Below, one piece after another: positions 1 through 8,031 of a stretch of DNA of 64,000 bases (positions are counted from its first letter, which is position 1; every line of letters starts with the position of its first letter). The position numbers and the translations under genes are program-made. The stretch is from Chitinophaga polysaccharea. GTDB lineage: Bacteria; Bacteroidota; Bacteroidia; Chitinophagales; Chitinophagaceae. The notes below the pieces were generated by a model. The model ran no database searches. It was given only the letters and a program-made list of their open reading frames with translations, and was not told the origin of the DNA. The DNA is taken from NCBI RefSeq assembly GCF_902150045.1, contig NZ_CABFVU010000002.1, forward strand, positions 1,228,001 through 1,292,000. The letters are read 5' to 3'.

Positions 1-897
1 GCAGAAGGCTCGCCGAAACAAACAGTCATTACGCCGGCTACGGTAAAAAACAATTACAATGCCCTGCTGCCTATGCTGCATCTTAAATACAGCATCAACG
101 ACCAGGCTAACCTGCGTGCAGCCTATACCCGTACTTTTATCCGTCCTAACTTCACCGATCTCACCCCGGGTGAATCTGTGGACAATACAGGTTCCAATGT
201 AACCATCACCAAAGGAAACCCTGATCTGCAGCCTACCTTCTCCAATAACTTCGACCTGATGGGGGAATACTATTTTAAAAATATTGGTCTCATTTCCGGC
301 GGTGTTTTTTATAAACAGATCAGCCATGTGATTTTTGCAGATAAAAATTACTATGTGGAGAATGGGGTGAATTATGTGGTAGCACAGGCAAAGAACCTGA
401 ATAATGCTTCCCTGGCCGGACTGGAAGCAGGTATCAACAAACGGTTCGATTTTCTGCCAGGTATCCTCAGTGGGTTAGGCGCAGAGCTGAACTATACTTT
501 TATTAATTCAACCGTTGAAGTGCCGAGAACCATAAGTGGAAATAAGATCACTGATAAAACCAGCTTGCCTAACCAATCGCGCCATCTATTTAACAGTATC
601 CTCTTTTATGAGCGTAAAGGCGTCATGATCCGCGTTGCCGGTAACTATCGCGGCGCTTCGGTGGAAACCATCAACCAGCAGCTGGGTAAGGACTTCTATA
701 TCTGGACAGATAAGAATTTTACTGTAGATGCCTCTGCCACTGTGAACATCACTTCCAAAATACGGGTGTTTGCCGAGCTCAATAATATCACTAACGAACC
801 GCTGAAAACCTATATGGGCGATAAACGGCGTGTAGCCGCAGAAGAATGGTATGGAAGTCGCGGCCAGGCCGGTATCCGCTGGGATATCATCAAATAA
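1..897 (+). CDS. TonB-dependent receptor, C-terminal part (5' end outside window)
   Basis: The reading frame is open from base 1, so the start lies upstream of the window and only about 298 C-terminal residues are seen. The sequence is an alternating beta-barrel pattern. It carries the run typical of TonB-dependent receptor barrels, ending in a GNPDLQPTFSNNFDL stretch followed by a strand-rich tail and the final segment GSRGQAGIRWDIIK. Such proteins import large ligands across the outer membrane using TonB energy. No plug or TonB box is visible here, so the ligand cannot be inferred. The phosphatase gene begins 29 bases downstream on the same strand, so the two are probably cotranscribed. Confidence 0.9.
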   Translation, partial: AEGSPKQTVITPATVKNNYNALLPMLHLKYSINDQANLRAAYTRTFIRPNFTDLTPGESVDNTGSNVTITKGNPDLQPTFSNNFDLMGEYYFKNIGLISGGVFYKQISHVIFADKNYYVENGVNYVVAQAKNLNNASLAGLEAGINKRFDFLPGILSGLGAELNYTFINSTVEVPRTISGNKITDKTSLPNQSRHLFNSILFYERKGVMIRVAGNYRGASVETINQQLGKDFYIWTDKNFTVDASATVNITSKIRVFAELNNITNEPLKTYMGDKRRVAAEEWYGSRGQAGIRWDIIK

Positions 898-926
898 TTC
901 ATCTTTCAAAAAATAACAAACAACAT

Positions 927-1736
927 ATGAAAAAATTAATGTTGGTACTGGCTATTGCCTTACCGGGAGCAACTTTTGCCCAATTAGCCGACAGCGCGCA
1001 ACGGGTAGTGCATATGCAGGGAACTGTGAACTTCCGCGATGTAGGCGGATACAAAACAAAAGATGGTAAAAAAGTAGTGTGGGGAAAAGTGTTCCGCTCG
1101 GCTGATGTAAGCCGCTTGACAGACCAGGATCTTACTGTGCTGGAGCAAAAGCATATCCATACTGTGATTGATTTCCGTGGGGTGAAAGAAGCCGCTGCCG
1201 CACCAGACCACTTGCTGCCCAAAACGGATTACCTGCTCTGCCCGGCGGGAAGCGATAGTCTCCCTGGCGCCGCGCAAATGGGGGAGATCATTAAGAACGG
1301 TAATTTCCTTGAGAAGTTCTATGGCAATACCCAATACCTGGGCGATCGTTATAAACCATTGTTCCAGAAACTGCTGATGCTGCCGGCGAATGAATCCATC
1401 ATGTATCATTGCACCGGTGGCCGCGACAGGACCGGTATGGCCACCGCTTTGTTCCTCTATGCGCTGGGCGTGCCACAGCAAACCATAGAGGCCGATTTTA
1501 CTGCCAGCAATGTATACCTGCTGCCTATGAACAAGCGGATGTTCCAGGGGTTACAACAAAGCACCGGCATGGATGAGGAAACTATCCGTAAAGCGCTGGA
1601 ACTGAGACCAGAGTTACTGCATAGCCTTTTCAACGCTATTAAAGGTAAATACGGTACAGTAGAGAATTTCTTTGAGAAAGAATTGGGTATAGGTGAAAAG
1701 GAGAGGGCTATCCTGAAAGAGAAGTATACTATTTAA
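927..1736 (+). CDS. Secreted tyrosine-protein phosphatase (IphP/Y_phosphatase3-like)
   Basis: 269 residues. The start at 927 is chosen because it gives a clean signal peptide (MKKLMLVLAIALPGATFAQ); an in-frame upstream start would lie inside the receptor gene. The mature protein starts with the NFRDVGG motif typical of the IphP-like tyrosine/dual-specificity phosphatases. It has the phosphatase P-loop HCTGGRDRTG (CX5R nucleophile loop), an upstream FRSADVSRL segment and a conserved VIDFRG strand. It should hydrolyse phosphate monoesters in the periplasm; the substrate could be phosphotyrosine or a small phosphorylated molecule. Its position directly behind a TonB-dependent receptor suggests the receptor brings in the phosphorylated substrate, but that is inference. 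Confidence 0.85.
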   Translation: MKKLMLVLAIALPGATFAQLADSAQRVVHMQGTVNFRDVGGYKTKDGKKVVWGKVFRSADVSRLTDQDLTVLEQKHIHTVIDFRGVKEAAAAPDHLLPKTDYLLCPAGSDSLPGAAQMGEIIKNGNFLEKFYGNTQYLGDRYKPLFQKLLMLPANESIMYHCTGGRDRTGMATALFLYALGVPQQTIEADFTASNVYLLPMNKRMFQGLQQSTGMDEETIRKALELRPELLHSLFNAIKGKYGTVENFFEKELGIGEKERAILKEKYTI

Positions 1737-1740
1737 GGGT

Positions 1741-1769
1741 TTAAGCGGAGGGTGGCTCCCTCCGCTTAA
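1741..1769. terminator. Bidirectional hairpin terminator
   Basis: A perfect 12-bp inverted repeat (TTAAGCGGAGGG, 5-base loop, CCCTCCGCTTAA) fills exactly the gap between the phosphatase stop and the stop of the convergent MFS gene. The T-richer tail on the plus side (TATTCTTTTA) suits termination of the phosphatase transcript. A-rich sequence on the other side allows it to serve both genes. Confidence 0.75.
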
Positions 1770-2924
1770 CTATTCTTTTAATCCTTTAACCAGCGCAACA
1801 ATAGCCAGGCCACACAGGGCCATAATGGCAAAAGACCAGCGCAAACTGGTAGCCTGGGCCACCAATCCTACCAGCGGTGGTACTATCATAAACCCGAGGT
1901 AACCAATAGTGGAAATGGAGGCCAGTGTTTGCCCGCTGTTAGTGCTCTTCGATCTGCCTGCCAGGCTGAACACCAGGGGAACCACGCATGCCACGCCGAG
2001 CCCTGCAAAAATAAATCCTATACCTGCGGTAAACGGATAAGGCAGCACAATGGCCAGCAGTAACCCGGTAAGTATAAACCAGCCGCTGTACATCAGCATT
2101 GATTTAATGCCCAACCTGTTCACGAGCCTGTCGCCAATAAAACGCCCCGTGGTCATGGCCACCATGTATATGCCAAATGCCGCCACAGCAGTAGGTTTAC
2201 TGGCGCCGACAATTTTTTCAAAGTATAAGCCGCTCCAGTCGTACATCGTGTTTTCTGTAGCCATACACGCGAAGCAGATCAGGGAATATTTCAGCAATGA
2301 TTTATCGGGAAGCGCAAAGGCCGCTCTTTTTACCGTTTCCTTTACCGGCTCATCCGGAAGGGTTTTGGGATAATAATACATGGTGAACACCAGCAATAAT
2401 ACACTTACCATCAGCAGGTGATAGGAGGGAGCAACGTTCATGGTCACCATCAGATAGCCGATAGCCGCGCCTGCAAAGCCGGCTACGCTCCAGATCCCGT
2501 GAAACGTGGTCATGATGGATTGAGGAAACAGGTGCTGTACCTGCACCGCCTGCGCGTTCATGGAAAGATTCAGCAGGTTGCGGGCAGAGCCAAAGCAAAA
2601 CAGCACCAGTGCCAACTGCCAGATACTGGTAGTAAAACCGGGCAGGCTCAGTATCAGGTTAAATACCATGGCGCCAAACACCATGATCTTCCTGCTGCTG
2701 AACAACCCCAGCAGTTTGCCGGTAACAGGCATGGTAAGCATCAGCCCGATGGGCAATGCCAGCAGCACCAGCCCGAACTGCGCTTCATTTAAGTGCAACT
2801 GTTGCTTAATGGAAGGGATCCTGGAAGCCCAGGAGGAATAACCTAATCCGGAGATGAAAAAGAAGACGGAAATAGCGATGCGGTATTGCCTGGCATCGGT
2901 TTCATTTTGAATATCTGCTAACAT
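1770..2924 (-). CDS. MFS transporter (FucP/sugar-permease-like)
   Basis: 384 residues with about 12 hydrophobic segments from residue 15 to 380, typical of the major facilitator superfamily. It has the GYSSWASRIPSIKQQL first loop seen in MFS permeases of the YfcJ/YbjJ-like group, and a GRFIGDRLVNRLG loop between the two halves. The substrate cannot be told from sequence. It is convergent to the phosphatase with a shared terminator and is transcribed alone. A candidate -7 element (TAATTTTG, Bacteroidota TAnnTTTG) lies on the minus strand at 2962-2969. Confidence 0.85.
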   Translation of the reverse strand: MLADIQNETDARQYRIAISVFFFISGLGYSSWASRIPSIKQQLHLNEAQFGLVLLALPIGLMLTMPVTGKLLGLFSSRKIMVFGAMVFNLILSLPGFTTSIWQLALVLFCFGSARNLLNLSMNAQAVQVQHLFPQSIMTTFHGIWSVAGFAGAAIGYLMVTMNVAPSYHLLMVSVLLLVFTMYYYPKTLPDEPVKETVKRAAFALPDKSLLKYSLICFACMATENTMYDWSGLYFEKIVGASKPTAVAAFGIYMVAMTTGRFIGDRLVNRLGIKSMLMYSGWFILTGLLLAIVLPYPFTAGIGFIFAGLGVACVVPLVFSLAGRSKSTNSGQTLASISTIGYLGFMIVPPLVGLVAQATSLRWSFAIMALCGLAIVALVKGLKE

Positions 2925-3184
2925 GATCTGCGCTACACACCTGTTTGTGGCATTGACGGTGCAAAATTAGGCAAATCCGGGGAGATTTGACCCGGGAAAT
3001 GTGCGGATTATTGTAATGCTGACACTTATATCGGGCGCAGCGATGTTAAGAATTATGCTTTGTTATATTTAAGTATATAGTATTAAATGATTTATGGTTG
3101 ATGATTCCATTGCGTAGCCATCTATACCCCTTTGAGTGCACGGGAGCTCCGCAGCTTACGTTTTCCATAAGTAAGCAGGAGAAA

Positions 3185-3613
3185 TTATAGCCTGTATCCA
3201 ATGGTAATAGATAAATTCCTGTTCTTATAGTTACGTGAAGAAGATGTAGTGCCCTCTTCTATAGCAGGTGCAATATTTGTCAATCCCAGTTCATAATTAA
3301 CCACCAGTGCAAGTTTTTTAAATCCAACTCCCAGTCCGCCGCTTAACCCGTAGTCTGTTCTTGATAGCCCGGGTTTTGTTTTTCCGAAGGTATCTGTCAA
3401 TGTCTCTTTTCTGTCTGTTTCTTCTGATTGGTGAATGGTTTTGCTCTTTGTTATTTCCTTACCCCCGATTCCAAAGGCGAGATAGGGCCCTGCCTGAACA
3501 AAAAGCCTGTAAACGGGAGTAATATGGTATTGATACCCGGCCAGGAGCGGTAACTGCAGATAGGTTTGCGGGTGGTTATTTTCCGGTAGGTAACCGGTAC
3601 ATTCCGGTGGGTA
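3185..3613 (-). pseudogene. Truncated outer-membrane beta-barrel protein (PF13568-like) remnant
   Basis: An open frame of about 140 codons ends at 3185 but has no credible start: it is bounded upstream by TGA at 3614-3616 and lacks a signal peptide. The translation shows the hallmark pieces of the Bacteroidota porin family: a TYLQLPLLAGYQY strand pair, VYRLFVQAGPYLAFGIGG, a long hydrophilic loop with EITKSKTIHQSEETDRKE, then YGLSGGLGVGFKKL and a C-terminal RNLSITIGYRL strand. The N-terminal third of a normal gene (signal peptide plus first strands) is missing. I read it as the surviving 3' part of a decayed gene. A rare alternative is a start at TTG 3400 for a 71-residue product. Confidence 0.7.
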
Positions 3614-3728
3614 TCTTCAATTGATTGAAATAGTATAAGATTTGGAAAAGAAAGTGTCAGTAAAGTATTGCATACGTCCGTATTTTTATTTAGAGCCGGG
3701 TAGCAGCTGATATCTCTAAATCATATTT

Positions 3729-4377
3729 ATGGAACATACTATGAAGAATGCCACTATACAGGTGGAACAATTACAGGAACAGTATGAACAGCTGATACAA
3801 CGCAGCAATCAGCCTGCAGGTAACTACAATGGCATCTTTAGCCGCTATAAATACCCGGTACTAACGGCAGCGCATATACCTTTTTTCTGGAAATATGACC
3901 TGGATCCACGCACTAACCCAAACCTGCAGGAACGTATTGGCATCAATGCGGCATTGTCCGTACCAGGGACCTGATCGCCTGGGAACGGTTACCGGATCTG
4001 AAAACAAGCTCCCCCTAACAACGTAATGTTGTACTACATCCTGAATGGATAAACGGAAAGTATGCTTTTTATACACGTCCGCAGGATGGCTTTATTGAAG
4101 CCGGTAATGGAGGCGGTATCGGTTTCGGACTGGCAGATGATATCACCAGCGCACAGGCGATGTATCTAATGTATTATTCTCCAATGGCTGGGTAACAGAC
4201 GAAGAGGGAAATATATTTATGTATTACGCGTCGTCTGATACCCGCATGCATGTGGCTACCACTACGATCGACCGGATGCTGGACTATGCCATCAATACAC
4301 CGGCTGATGGGTTTACATCCGACAGCACTGTACGCCAGGTGAGTAAGAACCTGGACTTTATTAAGCTTACTACCTAA
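3729..4377 (+). pseudogene. Decayed GH130 mannosylglucose phosphorylase
   Basis: Three collinear blocks of a GH130 phosphorylase survive in different frames. Block 1 from 3729 gives the N terminus with YKYPVLTAAHIPFFWKYDLD and ERIGINAAL. Block 2 (about 3959-4155) gives RDLIAWERLPDLKTSSP, then an in-frame TAA at 4016-4018 where the family has Gln, then [20 protein letters not shown] and [16 protein letters not shown]. Block 3 (about 4160-4377) gives [30 protein letters not shown] and the C terminus. Compared with the usual length of about 390 residues, roughly 80 and 100 residues are missing at the two junctions. The live enzyme would phosphorolyse 4-O-beta-mannosyl-glucose. A matching GPH transporter and 2-epimerase are intact at 45-48 kb. 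Confidence 0.85.
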
Positions 4378-4445
4378 ATGATTCTGGCTGTAACCGGTCA
4401 TAAAAAAACAACGGGATGTTATCCTGACAATTACTATTTTGTAGG

Positions 4446-4484
4446 GAGAGATGATTACAAACGGGTAATTATTCTCTCTTTTTT
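4446..4484 (+). terminator. Possible hairpin terminator after the GH130 remnant
   Basis: GAGAGATGATTAC and GTAATTATTCTCTC form an imperfect stem with a short loop, followed by TTTTTT. It lies 70 bases after the GH130 remnant's stop and just upstream of the next gene's chosen start. That supports starting the next gene at 4507 rather than at the earlier in-frame ATG at 4378. Confidence 0.5.
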
Positions 4485-4506
4485 GTCAGTTAAATATCCA
4501 CGTGTT

Positions 4507-6582
4507 ATGCGCTTCTTCCTGTATTATGTTAGCTGTTGCTTTTTTTATTTACCTGTTGTGGCGCAGGTATCAATTAACCTGAATGCTTATAAGCCCTCTG
4601 CTGAAACGAAGGTAAATGTGGCCAATAAGCAGCTTACAGCGGTATGGAGCTCCGGCGCCAACCAGCGGGCGCAGATGATACTGGACCTGGAACCGGCGAA
4701 GCCGCTTATCCATAGTCTCAGCTGGAATAATGGCAAGGAAACATGGCAAACAGTGGCTTCAGGTCTGCAGCCGGTATTTTTTCTCACCACCGGTAAACGC
4801 GACCTGGTGTCTCAAAACGGCTGGAATATCTTCTTTGATAAAACAGCAAAATTGCCCCGCACTACCTACCAGGTGCAATTGCAGAAAGACAGTATCGCCG
4901 TTATCACAGATGGTTCACGTACTATTATACGGGTGGCCGGTGCAACGGCAGGGCCTTTCAGCGGGGCGGTAGAAATAACACTGTATAATGGCAGTGGGTT
5001 AATGAATATAGCAGCCGTGATGACTACCCAGAAAGATTCCACTGCAATCCTGTACGATGCAGGACTAACGGCAGCGCATATCCCATGGCAGCAGATCCGC
5101 TGGGCGGATCCCAGGGGCGCTATGCAATCCGCACCAGCGGTGCAAAGCGAACAAAGCACCAACGTGGCAGTAAAGTACCGCACCATTATAGGAGAAAGCA
5201 AAACCGGCAGTCTGGCTTTGTTCCCGGCACCGCACCAGTTCTTTTATCCGCTGGATAACTGCTTTAACCAGTCGTTCACCTGGTACGGGAATAACTATAA
5301 CAGAACAGAACCGGGGTTTGGCATTGGCATACGCCAGGAACCGGAAGGCGATAAAAGATGGGTGCCCTGGTTTAACGCGCCCCCCGGCACCGCACAACGC
5401 CTCCATTTCTTTTGTTTGCTCAGCAATACAACGGCCGGCCAAACATTGCAGGAGGTACGCCGCTATACGCATAGCGACACCTACACGCCGCTTCCGGGGT
5501 ACAAGACCATGAGCAGCCACTTTCACCAGGAACATACCACAGATGTATTGAACAAGGTAGCAATGCCGGAGGTCCCGGCGTTTATACAGGCCTTCCGGGA
5601 AACCGGCGTAGACATTGTTCACCTGGGAGAATTCCACGGGCCTGGCCATCCACGTGGCCCGGAGAACCAGCGTTTCCTTGAACAGCAAACAATGTTCAGG
5701 GAATGTGAGCGTTTATCCAATTCCCGATTCCTGCTACTGCCGGGAGAAGAACCCAATAACTTCTTCGGCGGCCACTGGATGAATATTTTCCCCGAACCGG
5801 TGTATTGGGTGATGGATCGTAAACCCTCACAGCCTTTTGTATCTGATGATCCTGTTTATGGAAAGGTATACCGGGTAAGCAATAAAGAGGAAATGCTGCA
5901 ATTGCTGCAAAAGGAAAAGGGAATGGCCTGGACGGCGCATGCACGTACCAAAGGCTCTACCGGGTTCCCTGATAAGTATAAAGACGAAGCTTTTTTTGCA
6001 TCGCCGCAATTTATGGGTGCCGCCTGGAAAGCTTTACCTGCCGATCTTTCGCAGCCATATCTCGGTAAACGTGCATTAGATTTGCTGGATGATATGAGCA
6101 ACTGGGGTGGGCATAAAACAATGATTGCAGAAGCAGATCTTTTCCGTATTACACCGGAAGATGAATTATATGGGCACCTGAATGTGAACTACCTTCAGCT
6201 GGATCGCCTGCCTTCGTTTAAAGATGGATGGCAACCTGTTCTTGATGCCATGCAGCAGGGAAAGTTTTTTGTTACTACCGGTGAAATACTGTTGCCCGCT
6301 TTTACCGTGAATGGAAAACCTTCCGGCAGCACAATCCCGGCAACCCGTAAAGGAGTTGTGAAAGTATCTGCCAGCTGGACTTTCCCGCTTAACTATGCAG
6401 TGATCATCTCCGGCGACGGGGAGAGAAGCTACAGGGAGAAAATTTTACTGCATGATACAAAGGCATTCGGCGCCCGATCCTTCACTTTTAATATTAACCT
6501 GGAAAAACGCAAATGGGTACGCGTTGAGTTGTGGGATGCAGCAGCCAACGGAGCATTTACACAATGTGTGTGGATAAAGTAG
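4507..6582 (+). CDS. Secreted PHP-like metal-dependent hydrolase, function unknown
   Basis: 691 residues when started at the ATG at 4507, which gives a signal peptide (MRFFLYYVSCCFFYLPVVAQ); the 43 codons upstream cross a probable terminator. The first 320 or so residues look like a beta-sandwich. The second half has PHP/CehA-like metal-site features: HFHQEHTTD near residue 338 (HxH motif), a D-IVHLGEFHGPGH segment, a WTAHARTKGS motif and a late GKFFVTTGEILLPAF strand typical of this fold. PHP domains bind metals and usually cleave phosphoesters or related bonds. The substrate is unknown. It converges on the rubredoxin-fusion gene and their 3' ends overlap by 26 bases. Confidence 0.7.
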   Translation: MRFFLYYVSCCFFYLPVVAQVSINLNAYKPSAETKVNVANKQLTAVWSSGANQRAQMILDLEPAKPLIHSLSWNNGKETWQTVASGLQPVFFLTTGKRDLVSQNGWNIFFDKTAKLPRTTYQVQLQKDSIAVITDGSRTIIRVAGATAGPFSGAVEITLYNGSGLMNIAAVMTTQKDSTAILYDAGLTAAHIPWQQIRWADPRGAMQSAPAVQSEQSTNVAVKYRTIIGESKTGSLALFPAPHQFFYPLDNCFNQSFTWYGNNYNRTEPGFGIGIRQEPEGDKRWVPWFNAPPGTAQRLHFFCLLSNTTAGQTLQEVRRYTHSDTYTPLPGYKTMSSHFHQEHTTDVLNKVAMPEVPAFIQAFRETGVDIVHLGEFHGPGHPRGPENQRFLEQQTMFRECERLSNSRFLLLPGEEPNNFFGGHWMNIFPEPVYWVMDRKPSQPFVSDDPVYGKVYRVSNKEEMLQLLQKEKGMAWTAHARTKGSTGFPDKYKDEAFFASPQFMGAAWKALPADLSQPYLGKRALDLLDDMSNWGGHKTMIAEADLFRITPEDELYGHLNVNYLQLDRLPSFKDGWQPVLDAMQQGKFFVTTGEILLPAFTVNGKPSGSTIPATRKGVVKVSASWTFPLNYAVIISGDGERSYREKILLHDTKAFGARSFTFNINLEKRKWVRVELWDAAANGAFTQCVWIK

Positions 6583-8029
6583 CTGCATGTAAATCCGCTT
6601 CATTGACAGGCTTAAAGGCGTCTAACGGCGACGAACATACGGAGCAGCAGTAATCTGCAGGAAGCTCACAGAATAAAGTACCGGGGGGAACCTGCTGCTC
6701 CGGGTCCCCGGCAATATCATCATATACCGTTAAACATTCCCCGCACTGATGCACGGTTCTTTCCACCGCCGCCACAGTTACGAGTGATTGCTGTTCTGTT
6801 ACGTAATGCTGCAATACATTGGCTTCGCTTTCCCGCTCATAGAACGTTCTGCACAGCGCTACAATGTAAGGCCCGAGGTGTTCCTTGGAAACGCCTTCAC
6901 GGTATAAAAGCAATTGCGCAGAGTTGGCATTGTACCCCGCTGTATAAAGGATATCATAACGTTGCATGTATTTCAGCTTGCTGCCATGCCTGTTTTCCTG
7001 CTTGCGGATCACTACCGTACCAAAAAGACTGGCCGGCCGGTTGATCCTTACACTGAAACATAAGCCATAGGTCCGTACATCAGCGGTATCAAAATAGCGG
7101 ATGATATGCCGCTTCAGTACAAGGCCATCTTCACAGTTGTCTTCCACCTGCCAGTTCAGTTCATTGGCAGCATGACGTACATTGATACCATATTTTCCCA
7201 GTACATAGTCCCATAGCTTGCGGTGGGCTGGCTCAATATTTTTTATGATAAGCGATTTCCACGGCGTGGCATACAACTGCCCTACACGGGTTTCCAGGCA
7301 AATGGTGCATACCTCTCTCAGGAAAGCAATCGGAAAATCTTCATCTCTCCGGTAAATACCTAACCAGTAACTATTGTCGTGCTTGTTGAAACCTTCGTAA
7401 TAGGGTAAATGAAAAGCAGGAAGGTCTGGTTCCTTATCTTTCGGGCGACTGATATATTTCGCTGTCTGCTTTACCTGGTGGTACACTTCTTCCGGCGAAT
7501 CGCCTTCATTAATGCTCTGTTCCAGCTGCCTGCTCATGGCGGCAATATTATTGGTATAAATGAGCTCTGGCCATGCATACAGCTGCTGGCTTCCCGGCAT
7601 ACGGATATAGAGGTACCAGTAATGTAAGCTGTCGGAACTGATCCAGTTGATATGCCCGGTGAACAGTGGCACAAATGTTTGCTGGCTGTCGCATATATTA
7701 ATTTTCAGCGACGGCGTGTAGTCGAACCCGTTAAATACATCTTTATAAATTCCCTCGCTCAGCCAGCTGTCGTGGATAAAAATACCAGCGGCAGGATAGG
7801 AGCTCATAATGTTCGGCTGTGTTGCAATAGGCAACTGTTTCTCCGCGCAGCTATTTTTAAAGGTAGTAAGGCCTTTATCCGGTATATCTATCAGCAGTTG
7901 CTGGCGCAACCCGAAACGTACATGCGTGGCATGTGCAGCGGTAGCTGTATCCAGCAGCTCCAGCAGGTAGCCCGGTGAAATAATGCCACCGGTAAAGTTA
8001 ACGGATAAGGTATGCGTATGTTTCGCCAT
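6557..8029 (-). CDS. Sulfite-reductase-half-domain/rubredoxin fusion in nitrate operon
   Basis: 490 residues from the ATG at 8029 (2 bases after the stop of the nitrate reductase gene; longer in-frame starts lie inside that gene). The C terminus (about residues 420-475) is a rubredoxin domain with HQCGECLTVYDD, the GDPEQQVPPGT turn, ELPADYCCSVC and the terminal SPLDAF; two CxxC motifs would bind one iron. Two upstream stretches (residues 10-50, and around TRVGQLYATPWKSLIIKNI) resemble the ferredoxin-like half-domains of nitrite/sulfite reductases. I see no siroheme/[4Fe-4S] cysteine set, so it is probably not a reductase itself. As the last gene of the operon it likely carries electrons to nitrate reductase; that role is inference. 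Confidence 0.8.
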   Translation of the reverse strand: MAKHTHTLSVNFTGGIISPGYLLELLDTATAAHATHVRFGLRQQLLIDIPDKGLTTFKNSCAEKQLPIATQPNIMSSYPAAGIFIHDSWLSEGIYKDVFNGFDYTPSLKINICDSQQTFVPLFTGHINWISSDSLHYWYLYIRMPGSQQLYAWPELIYTNNIAAMSRQLEQSINEGDSPEEVYHQVKQTAKYISRPKDKEPDLPAFHLPYYEGFNKHDNSYWLGIYRRDEDFPIAFLREVCTICLETRVGQLYATPWKSLIIKNIEPAHRKLWDYVLGKYGINVRHAANELNWQVEDNCEDGLVLKRHIIRYFDTADVRTYGLCFSVRINRPASLFGTVVIRKQENRHGSKLKYMQRYDILYTAGYNANSAQLLLYREGVSKEHLGPYIVALCRTFYERESEANVLQHYVTEQQSLVTVAAVERTVHQCGECLTVYDDIAGDPEQQVPPGTLFCELPADYCCSVCSSPLDAFKPVNEADLHAATLSTHIV

Positions 8030-8031
8030 AA

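Noticed and set aside
4378-4506. Upstream start for the PHP-like gene.
   Set aside because: These codons cross a terminator-like hairpin and precede a clear signal peptide at 4507.
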